From Gilvimarinus chinensis DSM 19667 (GTDB lineage: Bacteria > Pseudomonadota > Gammaproteobacteria > Pseudomonadales > Cellvibrionaceae): DNA of 64,000 nucleotides. This document shows, in pieces, positions 45,518-54,043 of this stretch. The notes under the pieces are model-generated. The model did not search any database. It was given only the letters and a program-made list of their open reading frames with translations, and was not told where the DNA came from. Both the position numbers and the translations under genes were made by a program. Location of the stretch: the NCBI RefSeq assembly GCF_000377745.1, contig NZ_KB898707.1, positions 430,482 to 494,481 on the forward strand, read 5' to 3'. Numbering within the stretch: position 1 is the stretch's first letter; each line of letters starts with the position of its first letter.

Positions 45518-46381
45518 ATGGCACTTCAGAATGAATCAGGTTTACCACCGCAGCACCAAAGTCATCAACCGGGTGTTGAGTCAGACATGCACCCAGAACC
45601 CGAATCATTTATGACGCATTATCGGGCCGCTGAAAAACTGAAGAGTAAGGTGGCCCTGGTAAGTGGCGGTGACAGTGGTATCGGTCGCGCCGTGGCAATC
45701 GGTTTTGCTAAAGAGGGCGCTGATGTTGCTTTCATCTATTACGATGAAGATGATGACGCCGCTAAAACCGTAGACTGTATTCGTGCCGAGGGGCAACGTG
45801 CTTTAGCGATTAAAGGTGATGTCGGAGACTCGGGCTTCTGTAAACTGGCTGTGCAGACGGTGGCTGAAGAATTCGGGCGAATTGACATACTGGTGAATAA
45901 TGCGGCCGAGCAGCACGTTTGTGACAGCATAGCGGATATTTCCGAGGCGCAGTTACGCCGCACCTTCGATACTAATATATTGGGTACGTTTTTTCTTATC
46001 CAGAATGCGCTGAATTATATGCCCGAAGGTAGTGCCATTATTAATTCTGCCTCGGTCGTGGCGTATCGCGGTAAACCGGTTTTGCTGGACTATGCTGCCA
46101 CTAAAGGGGCCATAGTGGCCTTGACTCGCTCATTGTCCGGTAACCTTGTAGACAAAAAAATCCGTGTTAATGCTGTGGCTCCTGGCCCTATTTGGACGCC
46201 TTTAATACCCGCTTCTTTTTCTGCCAGTGAGGTAGAAGACTTTGGTCAGAGCTCTCCTATGGGAAGGCCGGGACAACCTGATGAAGTGGCTCCTAGCTAT
46301 ATTTTTCTCGCCTCTGATGATGCAAGCTATATGACCGGGCAAGTACTACACCCTAACGGTGGTACGGTTATCGGCGGGTAA
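45518..46381 (+). CDS. Short-chain dehydrogenase/reductase (YghA-like)
   Basis: 287 residues from ATG 45518, with AGGAGG 6 nt upstream. NAD(P) motif SGGDSGIGRA, NNAA motif, and the catalytic Ser-Tyr-Lys in INSASVVAYRGKPVLLDYAATK. The N-terminal extension (QHQSHQPGVESDMHPEP) and the ending LHPNGGTVIGG are typical of the YghA/YdaD stress-linked SDR group. It is paired with a hemerythrin, pointing to general stress, but the substrate is unknown. Confidence 0.9.
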   Translation: MALQNESGLPPQHQSHQPGVESDMHPEPESFMTHYRAAEKLKSKVALVSGGDSGIGRAVAIGFAKEGADVAFIYYDEDDDAAKTVDCIRAEGQRALAIKGDVGDSGFCKLAVQTVAEEFGRIDILVNNAAEQHVCDSIADISEAQLRRTFDTNILGTFFLIQNALNYMPEGSAIINSASVVAYRGKPVLLDYAATKGAIVALTRSLSGNLVDKKIRVNAVAPGPIWTPLIPASFSASEVEDFGQSSPMGRPGQPDEVAPSYIFLASDDASYMTGQVLHPNGGTVIGG

Positions 46382-46526
46382 GGAGAGCTTGCTTTCTGGC
46401 GGCTGTGTTTGAGTAAGCGGCCTGAGCCGAGGCTTATGGTTATCTTGCAAAGTTAGGTGAAGCCGGGTGTGAGTGTGGCAATAACCGCTACACTTACGTT
46501 TCATTTTTGCCTGATTTTAAAACCTT

Positions 46527-47723
46527 ATGAGCCAGCGTACATCCACCATAACCCCGGCATTGATCCTGACGTTTGCAGCGACCATGATGCTCGGGCCTTT
46601 TTCGCTGGATACCTATTTACCTGCCTTTCCTGCTATAGCCACTGACCTTGGTGTGTCTTCTCAAGCCGTAGCGGTCAGCGTATCGGTGTATATTTTTGCG
46701 CTGGCCGCAGGCCAACTGATCGGAGGCCCCCTATCGGATCGCTGGGGGCGCAAACGAATATTGGTCAGTGGCCTGGTTATTTTTGCCTTTGCCAGTATGT
46801 TGTTGGCCACATTGCATACGTTGCCGCACTTTTTGGCGGGTAGAGCACTGCAAGCGGTTGGGGCCGGATGGGTGCTGGTATCGGTACCGGCCATGGTGCG
46901 CGATCGCATAAGCGGGCAAGAGGCCGCCAAGCTTTTCTCGTTGATGGGTTTGGTGATGGTCGTTGCCCCCGGTATCGCGCCTACCATCGGCAGCTTACTG
47001 CTGAAAATCGGGCCGTGGATGGGCATCTTTGTGTTTATGGCGGCGTACGCGGTGCTGCTGATTCCTGTTTTATACGCCGTGGTCTTCAGTCAGATGCCGG
47101 GCACGGTAACGGTTGCCCACCCCAAAGGTGGTTTACTCAAGCCCTACTTGGCGGTGTTTAAAACTCATCAGGCAATGCCTTATATTTTTTGGCAGGTTGG
47201 CGCATTTTCGGTGATGATGCTGTTTATCACCCACAGCTCGTTTATTTATCAAGATCATTTCGGGCAGTCGGCCGACGCTTTTGGGCTACTGTTCGCGGCT
47301 AATATTGTGGCTATGTTTTGCTGCAATCTGATCAATCGCGCTTTGTTGGCCCGTTGTTTCAGTTCGCTGCATATTTTGCGCATGGCTACTGGCTTACAGG
47401 GTATAGGGCTGGTGCTGCTGTTGCTGGCGACTCTGATGCAATGGCCGGTGTGGGTATTTTTGCCGGCGATGATGATCACCATCGGTGCCCATGGTGCGCT
47501 CTCACCCAATATCCAAGCGTGCTATATGGAACACTTTCCCAAAAACAGTGGCACCGCCGCTGCGCTTTTGGGTGCTTGCCAGTTTGGTGGGGCGGGGGTG
47601 CTCAGCGCGTTATCCGGCTTTTTACCCCACTCATTGCCAGCGGTTATTTTGGCTATGCTGGGATGCGGCTTGGTGGCACAGTTTTTTATGTGGCGTTCGG
47701 TGTTTTTTAACCGCACCTCATAA
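46527..47723 (+). CDS. Bcr/CflA-family multidrug efflux MFS transporter
   Basis: 398 residues, about 12 transmembrane helices. DHA1 motif A is GPLSDRWGRKRILVSGL and the start of the protein has LGPFSLDTYLPAFPAIATDL, both typical of Bcr/CflA pumps. It should export small drugs or sulfonamide-like compounds with proton antiport. It stands alone; the remnant of a cellulase gene follows. Confidence 0.9.
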   Translation: MSQRTSTITPALILTFAATMMLGPFSLDTYLPAFPAIATDLGVSSQAVAVSVSVYIFALAAGQLIGGPLSDRWGRKRILVSGLVIFAFASMLLATLHTLPHFLAGRALQAVGAGWVLVSVPAMVRDRISGQEAAKLFSLMGLVMVVAPGIAPTIGSLLLKIGPWMGIFVFMAAYAVLLIPVLYAVVFSQMPGTVTVAHPKGGLLKPYLAVFKTHQAMPYIFWQVGAFSVMMLFITHSSFIYQDHFGQSADAFGLLFAANIVAMFCCNLINRALLARCFSSLHILRMATGLQGIGLVLLLLATLMQWPVWVFLPAMMITIGAHGALSPNIQACYMEHFPKNSGTAAALLGACQFGGAGVLSALSGFLPHSLPAVILAMLGCGLVAQFFMWRSVFFNRTS

Positions 47724-47837
47724 AACCTCTTTTCTTTTTAGGTTGCCGCTTTCTTCTGGGCCGTCCTATTCAAAATAGCTTTCTGGGTTAGTGCTCATAG
47801 GTCGGTTTTTAAATCACTGCTGCCTTGGTGCGTGTAG

Positions 47838-48627
47838 CTTAAACTTATGCGTCTATCGCGCCATCTTTACCATGAAACCGGTTTCGGCTGGCATGGCTGG
47901 CTAATAATAATGAACAATACGGTAGCCCATGGAATGAAGAGTTACTGAACACCTTGCTGTATTATGCAAGCCTGCCAACGGCCAATGAGCAAACGGCTGC
48001 CAGTATTAACAATGGCTACGTGCAGGCGATGCAAAGCGTGGAAAACTGGGCGGCGGTTAGTCATAAAACTGACGCTTACCGAGCGTACCTTGGAGATAAT
48101 AATTTCACTTGGGGTAGTAGCAGCACCATGGCGGTAAAAGCGGCCACTTTTTATCACCACTATACCTTTGGTATCGGTGATAAGAGCCGTGAGGACATTG
48201 AGAGGCCGCACTCGGCTACCTGAATTATTTGCACGGTACCAACCCGATGGGCAAGGTGTATCTTTCCAATATGGGGAGGTTTGGCGCAGAAGATTCGGTG
48301 GACAGTTTCTACCATCGTTGGTTTAGCGACGGCAGCCCAAATTGGGATTCAGTGAGTCGTTCAAGTTATGGGCCAGCACCCGGATATGTGGTGGGTGGGC
48401 CACACCCACAATACAACTGGGATGCATGCTGCCCGAACAGCTGTGGCGGCAGTGACAACAACAATCGCTGTGGTATGGCGCCGCCATCACCGCCGCACCA
48501 TCAACCGCCAATGAAATCTTACACAGATTTTAATACTGATTGGCCTGTTAATTCCTGGGAAGTCATTGAAAATTCCAATGGGTATCAGGTAGCGTATATT
48601 CGCCTGTTATCTAAATTTGTGAATTAG
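47838..48627 (+). pseudogene. C-terminal remnant of a GH9 cellulase, frameshifted
   Basis: Remains of a glycoside hydrolase family 9 catalytic domain in three frames. RLSRHLYHETGFGWHGW (from about 47850) is followed by LAWLANNNEQYGSPWNEELL running to about 48200, then by ALGYLNYLHGTNPMGKVYLS to a TAG at 48625. Diagnostic GH9 parts are the NPMGK loop, PPMKSYTDFNTDWPVNSWEV, and a Cys-rich insert (NWDACCPNSCGG). The N-terminal half with the catalytic Asp pair is gone. Frameshifts lie near 47880 and 48205. The broken frames and the missing half argue for decay. Confidence 0.75.
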
Positions 48628-48758
48628 GTTGGTAAGGTTTGTAAAGCTGGCAGCGTTCGTTGTGACTTAAAGCGTTATTGTCAGTGTTTTCGCGGCGCGC
48701 TGTCGAAATGTTAGACAGGTTTAAACTGTACTTATGGACGTGTACCCAAGGAGGAGTT

Positions 48759-49466
48759 ATGAAAATTCAAACGTGCGTTTTATGGGCGGGTATGACGCTT
48801 TCAGCGTTTGTTCACGCAGAGCAAGTTGAGTACGATCTGCAAAAAGTTCGCAGCCTTATAGAGCAAAAGGAATACGCTCAAGCATTTGCCTTACAGCAGA
48901 AATACTTTGACGTATCGCGCGATGCCGATGATCAGTTTGGGGTGAGGTTGTCATTTGCATTGGGGGATTGGGCCGAGTTGGCCGAAGTGTATCCGCCTGC
49001 GATGGAGGCACTTAGAAACCGTATCGAGGAGCATGAATCGACGCTGTTATCCGGTAGTGGCGACTTTGATACGATGATGGAGTATTCGGCATTTAACGAG
49101 CTTTTAGGTGAGCAGGGTGCCACTGTGGAAGTGTTTCGCGCCATTGATGAAAGGTATCCCGAGCAGGCAGACAGCTTGTATATCGCGGTAAAAGACGAGC
49201 TGTTTGCTCAGCAGGAATATCAGCTCATTTATAAGTACCTTACCGATCCAATCTACGCCTACGAGCAGGCCCGCCACCGACGAGAGTTGGATTTAAGCCA
49301 TGTGCGCACCGGTCGTATAAAGGGGGATCGTTTTCATACCGATAAAAGTTACAGCCAAAGTGTGTACGAGCTGTTACAGATGGCAGAATCGTTGGGGTTA
49401 ATTGAAGAGTATAACGAGATCAAGAAACGGCATAAGGCCTATGTAGACCTCTATCAGAAGCCTTAA
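48759..49466 (+). CDS. Exported helical-repeat hypothetical protein
   Basis: 235 residues from ATG 48759, with GGAGG upstream. Signal peptide ends near SAFVHA. The mature part is helical and rich in Glu and Tyr, with a TPR-like rhythm (LIEQKEYAQAFALQQKYF, LFAQQEYQLIYKYLTDPIYA). I do not recognise a family. It stands between the GH9 remnant and yghU and is probably periplasmic. Confidence 0.7.
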   Translation: MKIQTCVLWAGMTLSAFVHAEQVEYDLQKVRSLIEQKEYAQAFALQQKYFDVSRDADDQFGVRLSFALGDWAELAEVYPPAMEALRNRIEEHESTLLSGSGDFDTMMEYSAFNELLGEQGATVEVFRAIDERYPEQADSLYIAVKDELFAQQEYQLIYKYLTDPIYAYEQARHRRELDLSHVRTGRIKGDRFHTDKSYSQSVYELLQMAESLGLIEEYNEIKKRHKAYVDLYQKP

Positions 49467-49545
49467 CTTTAGTAAGGGCTGCTTGAAGTGACGTAATGCA
49501 GCCCAATGTAACCTCTTAATAGTCCATTAAACATGAGAGGTTTCA

Positions 49546-50400
49546 ATGTCTGATACTTACGTTCCCCCAAAAGTGTGGGCGCAAGACGGTGAAAACGGCG
49601 GTACCTGGGCTAAATTAAATCGCCCTGTGGCGGGCGCCACCTTCGAGCGTGACCTGCCCCGGGGTGAGCATCCTTTACAGTTGTATTCGCTGGCCACACC
49701 CAACGGGCAAAAAGTTGCGATTATGCTCGAAGAGCTACTGGCGTTGGGTGAGCAGGGTGCCGAGTACGACGCCCACTTGATTAATATCGGCGAGGGCGAT
49801 CAGTTCTCTTCCGGCTTTGTGGGGGTTAACCCCAACTCCAAAATACCGGCTTTGCTTGATTATTCCTCTGCTGATTCGGTGCGCGTATTCGAGTCTGGCG
49901 CTATCTTGCTTTACTTGTCCGAAAAATTTCAGCACTTTTTGCCGCAAGATGTGGCGGCGCGCACGGAAGCGCTCAATTGGTTGTTTTGGTTACAGGGCGC
50001 TGCGCCTTACTTGGGCGGTGGCTTTGGTCATTTTTACGCTTACGCACCCGAACCTTTCGAGTACCCCATCAATCGTTTTACCATGGAAACCAAGCGCCAG
50101 CTGGATTTGCTGAATCAGCGATTGCAGAGCAACGAGTTTTTGGGTGGTAAAGACTACAGCATCGCGGATATTGCCACCTGGCCCTGGTACGGCAACTTAG
50201 TACTGGGCGAGCTGTACGACGCCGCTGAATTTCTGGATGTGGACAGTTATACGCATGTACAGCGCTGGGCCAAGGCTGTGTTGAATCGCCCCGCCGTGCA
50301 GCGGGGCAGAATAGTGAATCGCACCTGGGGCGAAGCGTGGGAGCAATTGCCCGAACGCCACAGTGCTGCGGATATAGACGCCGTTTTGGGTAAAAAATAA
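49546..50400 (+). CDS. yghU: YghU-type glutathione transferase / disulfide reductase
   Basis: 284 residues. The extended N-terminus (YVPPKVWAQDGENGGTWAKL) before the thioredoxin-like GST domain (HPLQLYSLATPNGQKVAIML), then VNPNSKIPALLD and FESGAILLYLSEKF, are hallmarks of YghU. The helical C-terminal domain ends in NRTWGEAWEQLPERH. YghU binds two glutathiones and reduces disulfides. It is a likely redox-stress gene; no operon partner is evident. Confidence 0.93.
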   Translation: MSDTYVPPKVWAQDGENGGTWAKLNRPVAGATFERDLPRGEHPLQLYSLATPNGQKVAIMLEELLALGEQGAEYDAHLINIGEGDQFSSGFVGVNPNSKIPALLDYSSADSVRVFESGAILLYLSEKFQHFLPQDVAARTEALNWLFWLQGAAPYLGGGFGHFYAYAPEPFEYPINRFTMETKRQLDLLNQRLQSNEFLGGKDYSIADIATWPWYGNLVLGELYDAAEFLDVDSYTHVQRWAKAVLNRPAVQRGRIVNRTWGEAWEQLPERHSAADIDAVLGKK

Positions 50401-50518
50401 AACCTACTGCCCAAGTGCCGTATGAGCACTTGGGCGCACTGCCTTCGGTTTTGCCGTTCTGATATTTTAAGCGTCTGAGAGTCTGCACAAGCAGGTGGCC
50501 AAATTTTTTTCGTGACAT

Positions 50519-50541
50519 ATTGTAATTTTAATAGTTACAAT
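50519..50541. promoter_or_regulatory. ATTGTAA-N9-TTACAAT inverted repeat, candidate Rrf2 operator
   Basis: ATTGTAA (50519-50525) and TTACAAT (50535-50541) form perfect 7-bp arms across 9 bp, 39 bp upstream of the methyltransferase ATG. The arms and spacing suit a dimeric regulator such as the Rrf2 protein encoded in this operon. Confidence 0.6.
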
Positions 50542-50579
50542 TTAGAGAAGAGCATACTTATCCTGTCACGAGAGCGCTT

Positions 50580-51164
50580 ATGTCACATCATCACTTTGCA
50601 AACGCAGAACACATGTTGGCTCGGTTAGAGCCAGAAGATCGTGCGCTTTGGCAAAAACCCTCAGAGGTTTTGGCCGCGTTGCAACTGCCGGACTATTCGG
50701 CGGTGGCTGATCTGGGGGCCGGAACGGGCTATTTTTCGGTGCTTTTGGCGAAGCATTTACCCAAGGGCCGGGTAGTTGCGTTAGATGCGGCGCCCGCCAT
50801 GGTTCAAGCGCTTGAGCAGCGCTTACAGCGCGAGAAGCTAACGAACATGGAGGTGCAGACCATTGCCCCCAATGGCGGTGGTGACTTTGGCCCAGTGGAT
50901 ATGGTGTTTACCGTGGATGCCTATCATCACATCACGCAACGAACAGAATACTTTTCTCGTATTTACTCGCAGTTGCACAACGGCGGTAGGTTGGTCGTTA
51001 TCGATAGGTTTTACCGGCAAGAAGATGTTGACGCTGGTAAAGCGCGAGTGGCAGAGACTCAAGTTATTCAAGAGCTGCAAGAAGCGGGCTTTCTTTTTAG
51101 CGAACAGTTTACGTTTTTGCCGTTGCAATATTTTTTAGTGTTTCAGAAAACGGGTAGCGTATGA
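50580..51164 (+). CDS. Class I SAM-dependent methyltransferase
   Basis: 194 residues. SAM-binding motif I is VADLGAGTGYFSVLLA; motif II-like VVALDAAPAMV and the MVFTVDAYHHI segment follow. The H-rich start (MSHHHFANAEHML) is a feature of a small methyltransferase group. It overlaps the Rrf2 gene by 4 bp (ATGA). A redox-linked role is inferred from the neighbours; the substrate is unknown. Confidence 0.85.
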   Translation: MSHHHFANAEHMLARLEPEDRALWQKPSEVLAALQLPDYSAVADLGAGTGYFSVLLAKHLPKGRVVALDAAPAMVQALEQRLQREKLTNMEVQTIAPNGGGDFGPVDMVFTVDAYHHITQRTEYFSRIYSQLHNGGRLVVIDRFYRQEDVDAGKARVAETQVIQELQEAGFLFSEQFTFLPLQYFLVFQKTGSV

Positions 51165-51622
51165 AAACAGATTCGCGCCTGTCGGGCGTGCTGCACATGT
51201 TGCTGCACATGGCCGAGTTTGCCGAGCCGATGCCATCGGACGCGCTGGCGAAGTTGATGAATACCAACCCGGTTGTGGTACGCCGGTTACTGGGGGCGCT
51301 GCGCAAACGGGGCTGGGTCAGCTCTGAAAAAGGGCCCGGAGGTGGTTGGCGCTTGGTTATAGAGTTGCAGCAAATTACTTTCTTCGATGTTTACGACGCT
51401 CTTGAAGCGCCGCGTATTTTTGCCATCGGGCACCGCGATGAAAACTCTGGCTGCTTGGTGGAAAAAGCGGTTAATGACGTTATGGGAGACAGCTTGCAAG
51501 CCGCTGAGTTGCTGTTGCTGGAGCGTTTTAAAAATGTTTCGTTAGCGGATATTCAGCGGCAAATACAACCGCAATTGCGTCGCTGGCACGAGTGCCGTAA
51601 TGGCAAATTAAAGACTCATTAG
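51161..51622 (+). CDS. Rrf2-family transcriptional regulator
   Basis: 153 residues. N-terminal winged helix (VLHMLLHMAEFAEPMPSDAL, PVVVRRLLGALRKRGWVSSE, GPGGGWRL) and a C-terminal dimerisation helix. Only one cysteine lies in the usual sensor region (C98, SGCLVE), so it is unlikely to hold an iron-sulfur cluster. It resembles the YwnA-like thiol-sensing subgroup. It probably represses the operon from the ATTGTAA dyad and responds to electrophiles or oxidants. Confidence 0.88.
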   Translation: MKTDSRLSGVLHMLLHMAEFAEPMPSDALAKLMNTNPVVVRRLLGALRKRGWVSSEKGPGGGWRLVIELQQITFFDVYDALEAPRIFAIGHRDENSGCLVEKAVNDVMGDSLQAAELLLLERFKNVSLADIQRQIQPQLRRWHECRNGKLKTH

Positions 51623-51661
51623 TCTGACATTTTACGGTGCTCACAGTACCGGGGAGGCTGT

Positions 51662-52561
51662 ATGTACGATGTTATTATCATTGGTGGTAGCTACGCCGGA
51701 ATGGCCGCTGCTATGCCCTTACTGCGAGCGAGAAGAAAAGTAGCCATTATAGATGCCGGGGTAAGGCGAAACCGCTTTGCTAGTCATGCCCACGGTGTTC
51801 TGGCGCTGGACGGCAAACCGCCCGGAGAAATTGCCGCCGAGGCGAAACGCCAGCTACTTGCGTACCCAACCTTAAACTGGGTGGATGATTCGGCCACAGG
51901 CGTTATCAAAAACACATCAGGCTTTGAAGTAAAAACACACAAGCGGCAAACCCTGCATGGCGCGCGTTTAATTGTCGCCACCGGCGTTCGTGATCAATTG
52001 CCAGAGGTTCCAGGTTTGCTGGAGCGGTGGGGACAATCGGTTTTTCACTGCCCCTATTGTCACGGGTACGAACTGCAAGGAGGGGAAGTCGGTGTGCTGG
52101 CCACAAACGATATGGCTATGCATCAGGCGCTTATGTTGCCCGATTGGGGTCCTACGGTATTATTTTTAAACGAGACGTTTGTACCGAGCGATGAGCAACT
52201 CGCGCAATTGGAACAACGCGGTGTTCGTATAGAGCCTGGGCGTGTTGCTTCTCTTAGCGGAGAAGATTTGACGGTTAACATGGACAGTGGTGTGCAACAT
52301 CAGCTGGCGGGTTTATTTGTTGCCTCACAGATTTCAATATCGCAGCCTTGGCTGGACACTCTGGGGTGCGAAATGGAACAAAGCCCTATTGGTCCGGTGC
52401 TTTGGACGGATGAAATGAAGCAAACCAGTGTGAAGCATCTGTATGCTTGCGGAGACAATGCTCGTGCCGCCGGCAATGTAACCTTTGCGATTGCCGATGG
52501 CGCTACAGCGGGCTTATCGGCTCATCGATCCTTACTGTTTGAGCCTTTGGCGAAGGCGTAA
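51662..52561 (+). CDS. Thioredoxin-reductase-like FAD/NAD(P) oxidoreductase
   Basis: 299 residues. FAD-binding GGSYAGMAAAMPLL, the redox CPYC at 130-133 (FHCPYCHGYE) and the C-terminal YACGDNARA are present. The NADPH-binding GxGxxG expected near residue 147 is weak (VGVLATNDMA). These proteins resemble TrxB and bacterial gliotoxin/holomycin-oxidase-like enzymes. It follows the Rrf2 gene by 39 bp and is likely in its regulon. Confidence 0.87.
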   Translation: MYDVIIIGGSYAGMAAAMPLLRARRKVAIIDAGVRRNRFASHAHGVLALDGKPPGEIAAEAKRQLLAYPTLNWVDDSATGVIKNTSGFEVKTHKRQTLHGARLIVATGVRDQLPEVPGLLERWGQSVFHCPYCHGYELQGGEVGVLATNDMAMHQALMLPDWGPTVLFLNETFVPSDEQLAQLEQRGVRIEPGRVASLSGEDLTVNMDSGVQHQLAGLFVASQISISQPWLDTLGCEMEQSPIGPVLWTDEMKQTSVKHLYACGDNARAAGNVTFAIADGATAGLSAHRSLLFEPLAKA

Positions 52562-52982
52562 AATCCACGTCTCGTGGTGTTGACGTTTTAGCAGGCAGGG
52601 GCGTGCGTCGTCGCTTTAGGTTGATAGCCTTACGCTATCAGAATTCTATTTTAAGGCTTGATGAGGCGGTAATTTACAAACGGCAGGTATAGCGCAAACA
52701 AAACGATGTGGACGGCCGGGCTGAAGGGATCTCGGACAACACATTGCCTCCAACCCTTTGACGTTCGCCAATAGATGAAATTTTTTCTCAATAGCCTATA
52801 ATACTCGCCCGTCGCCGGGCTGCGGATTTATCCCGCACGCTCAGCCTTTGCCGATACCGGAGCCGACCGCGCTTTGGGAAGTGGGGCAGAGGCGGGTCTG
52901 TCAATTCACAGTACCGGTTCTAACCTAATAACAGGCGGGCAGCGGCCATCCCGCGGCCACCTGCATACTACGGAGATCTATC
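52562..52982 (+). other. 421-bp gene-free region with candidate long mdh leader
   Basis: No credible gene. A TATAAT at 52797-52802 would start a leader of about 175 nt before mdh. No well-spaced -35 is visible. A GC-rich dyad near 52933-52964 (CAGG...CCTG around GGCC repeats) may fold just upstream of the GTG. Confidence 0.35.
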
Positions 52983-53963
52983 GTGAAAGCACCCGTTCGA
53001 GTTACCGTTACCGGCGCCGCTGGTCAAATCAGCTATTCACTTCTGTTCCGCATCGCCTCTGGCGCCATGCTGGGTGAAGACCAGCCTGTAATTCTGCAAC
53101 TGCTGGAAATCACTCCCGCTCTGGAAGCGCTTAAAGGTGTCGCCATGGAGCTGGACGACTGCGCTTTCCCGCTGCTGGCCGGTATGGTTTGCACCGACGA
53201 CCCCAATGTGGCCTTTAAAGACACCGATTACGCCCTGTTGGTAGGCGCACGTCCGCGTGGCCCTGGCATGGAGCGTAAAGATCTGTTGTCAGCCAACGCT
53301 GAAATCTTCTCCGTTCAGGGTAAAGCCATTAACGATCACGCTTCGCGCGACGTTAAAGTGCTGGTAGTGGGCAACCCTGCCAACACCAACGCCCTGATTG
53401 CCCAGCGCAACGCGCCGGACATTAACCCTCGCCAGTTCACCGCTATGATGCGTCTGGACCACAACCGCGCCCTGACTCAACTGGCTCAGAAAGCGGGCAA
53501 AACCATTTCTGACATCAAGAACCTGGTGGTGTGGGGTAACCACTCGGCCACTCAGTACCCGGACATCCACAATGCTACCGTTGACGGTGCTGATGCCATG
53601 GGTCTGATTGATCAGGCGTGGTACGAAAACGACTTTATCCCTACTGTTCAGCAGCGCGGCGCCGCTATTATTAAAGCGCGCGGTGCGTCTTCTGCCGCTT
53701 CAGCCGCCAATGCCGCCATTGATCATATGCGCGACTGGGCCCTGGGCAGTGCCGAGGGTGACTGGGTGAGCATGGGTATCTACAGCGATGGCAGCTATGG
53801 CATCGAAGAAGGTCTGATTTACTCTTTCCCTTGCGTGTGCAAAAACGGCGATTGGGAAATTGTGCAGGGCGTAGAAACCAACGATTTCTCGAAAGCCCGC
53901 ATGCAGGCCACCGAGCAAGAGTTGAAAGAAGAGCGCGACGCGGTTGCACACTTGCTGCCGTAA
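52983..53963 (+). CDS. mdh: Malate dehydrogenase
   Basis: 326 residues from GTG 52983 (GGAGAT upstream). NAD-dependent conversion of malate to oxaloacetate in the TCA cycle. NAD-binding [19 protein letters not shown], substrate Arg in [21 protein letters not shown] and the catalytic His in [11 protein letters not shown] are all present. This is the longer, LDH-unlike type-2 MDH seen in pseudomonads and other bacteria. A strong bidirectional terminator follows. Confidence 0.97.
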   Translation: MKAPVRVTVTGAAGQISYSLLFRIASGAMLGEDQPVILQLLEITPALEALKGVAMELDDCAFPLLAGMVCTDDPNVAFKDTDYALLVGARPRGPGMERKDLLSANAEIFSVQGKAINDHASRDVKVLVVGNPANTNALIAQRNAPDINPRQFTAMMRLDHNRALTQLAQKAGKTISDIKNLVVWGNHSATQYPDIHNATVDGADAMGLIDQAWYENDFIPTVQQRGAAIIKARGASSAASAANAAIDHMRDWALGSAEGDWVSMGIYSDGSYGIEEGLIYSFPCVCKNGDWEIVQGVETNDFSKARMQATEQELKEERDAVAHLLP

Positions 53964-53983
53964 AGCTAATCGCCTTCTCAAGC

Positions 53984-54017
53984 ATAAAAAAACCCGCGTT
54001 TAACGCGGGTTTTTTTA
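53984..54017. terminator. Bidirectional terminator between mdh and the CvpA gene
   Basis: AACCCGCG and a matching CGCGGGTT form a GC-rich stem near 53991-54010, with seven A's before and seven or more T's after. It serves mdh on the plus strand and the convergent CvpA-like gene on the minus strand. Confidence 0.92.
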
Positions 54018-54043
54018 TGCTCTGCAATGAGCTAAAGACTCAA

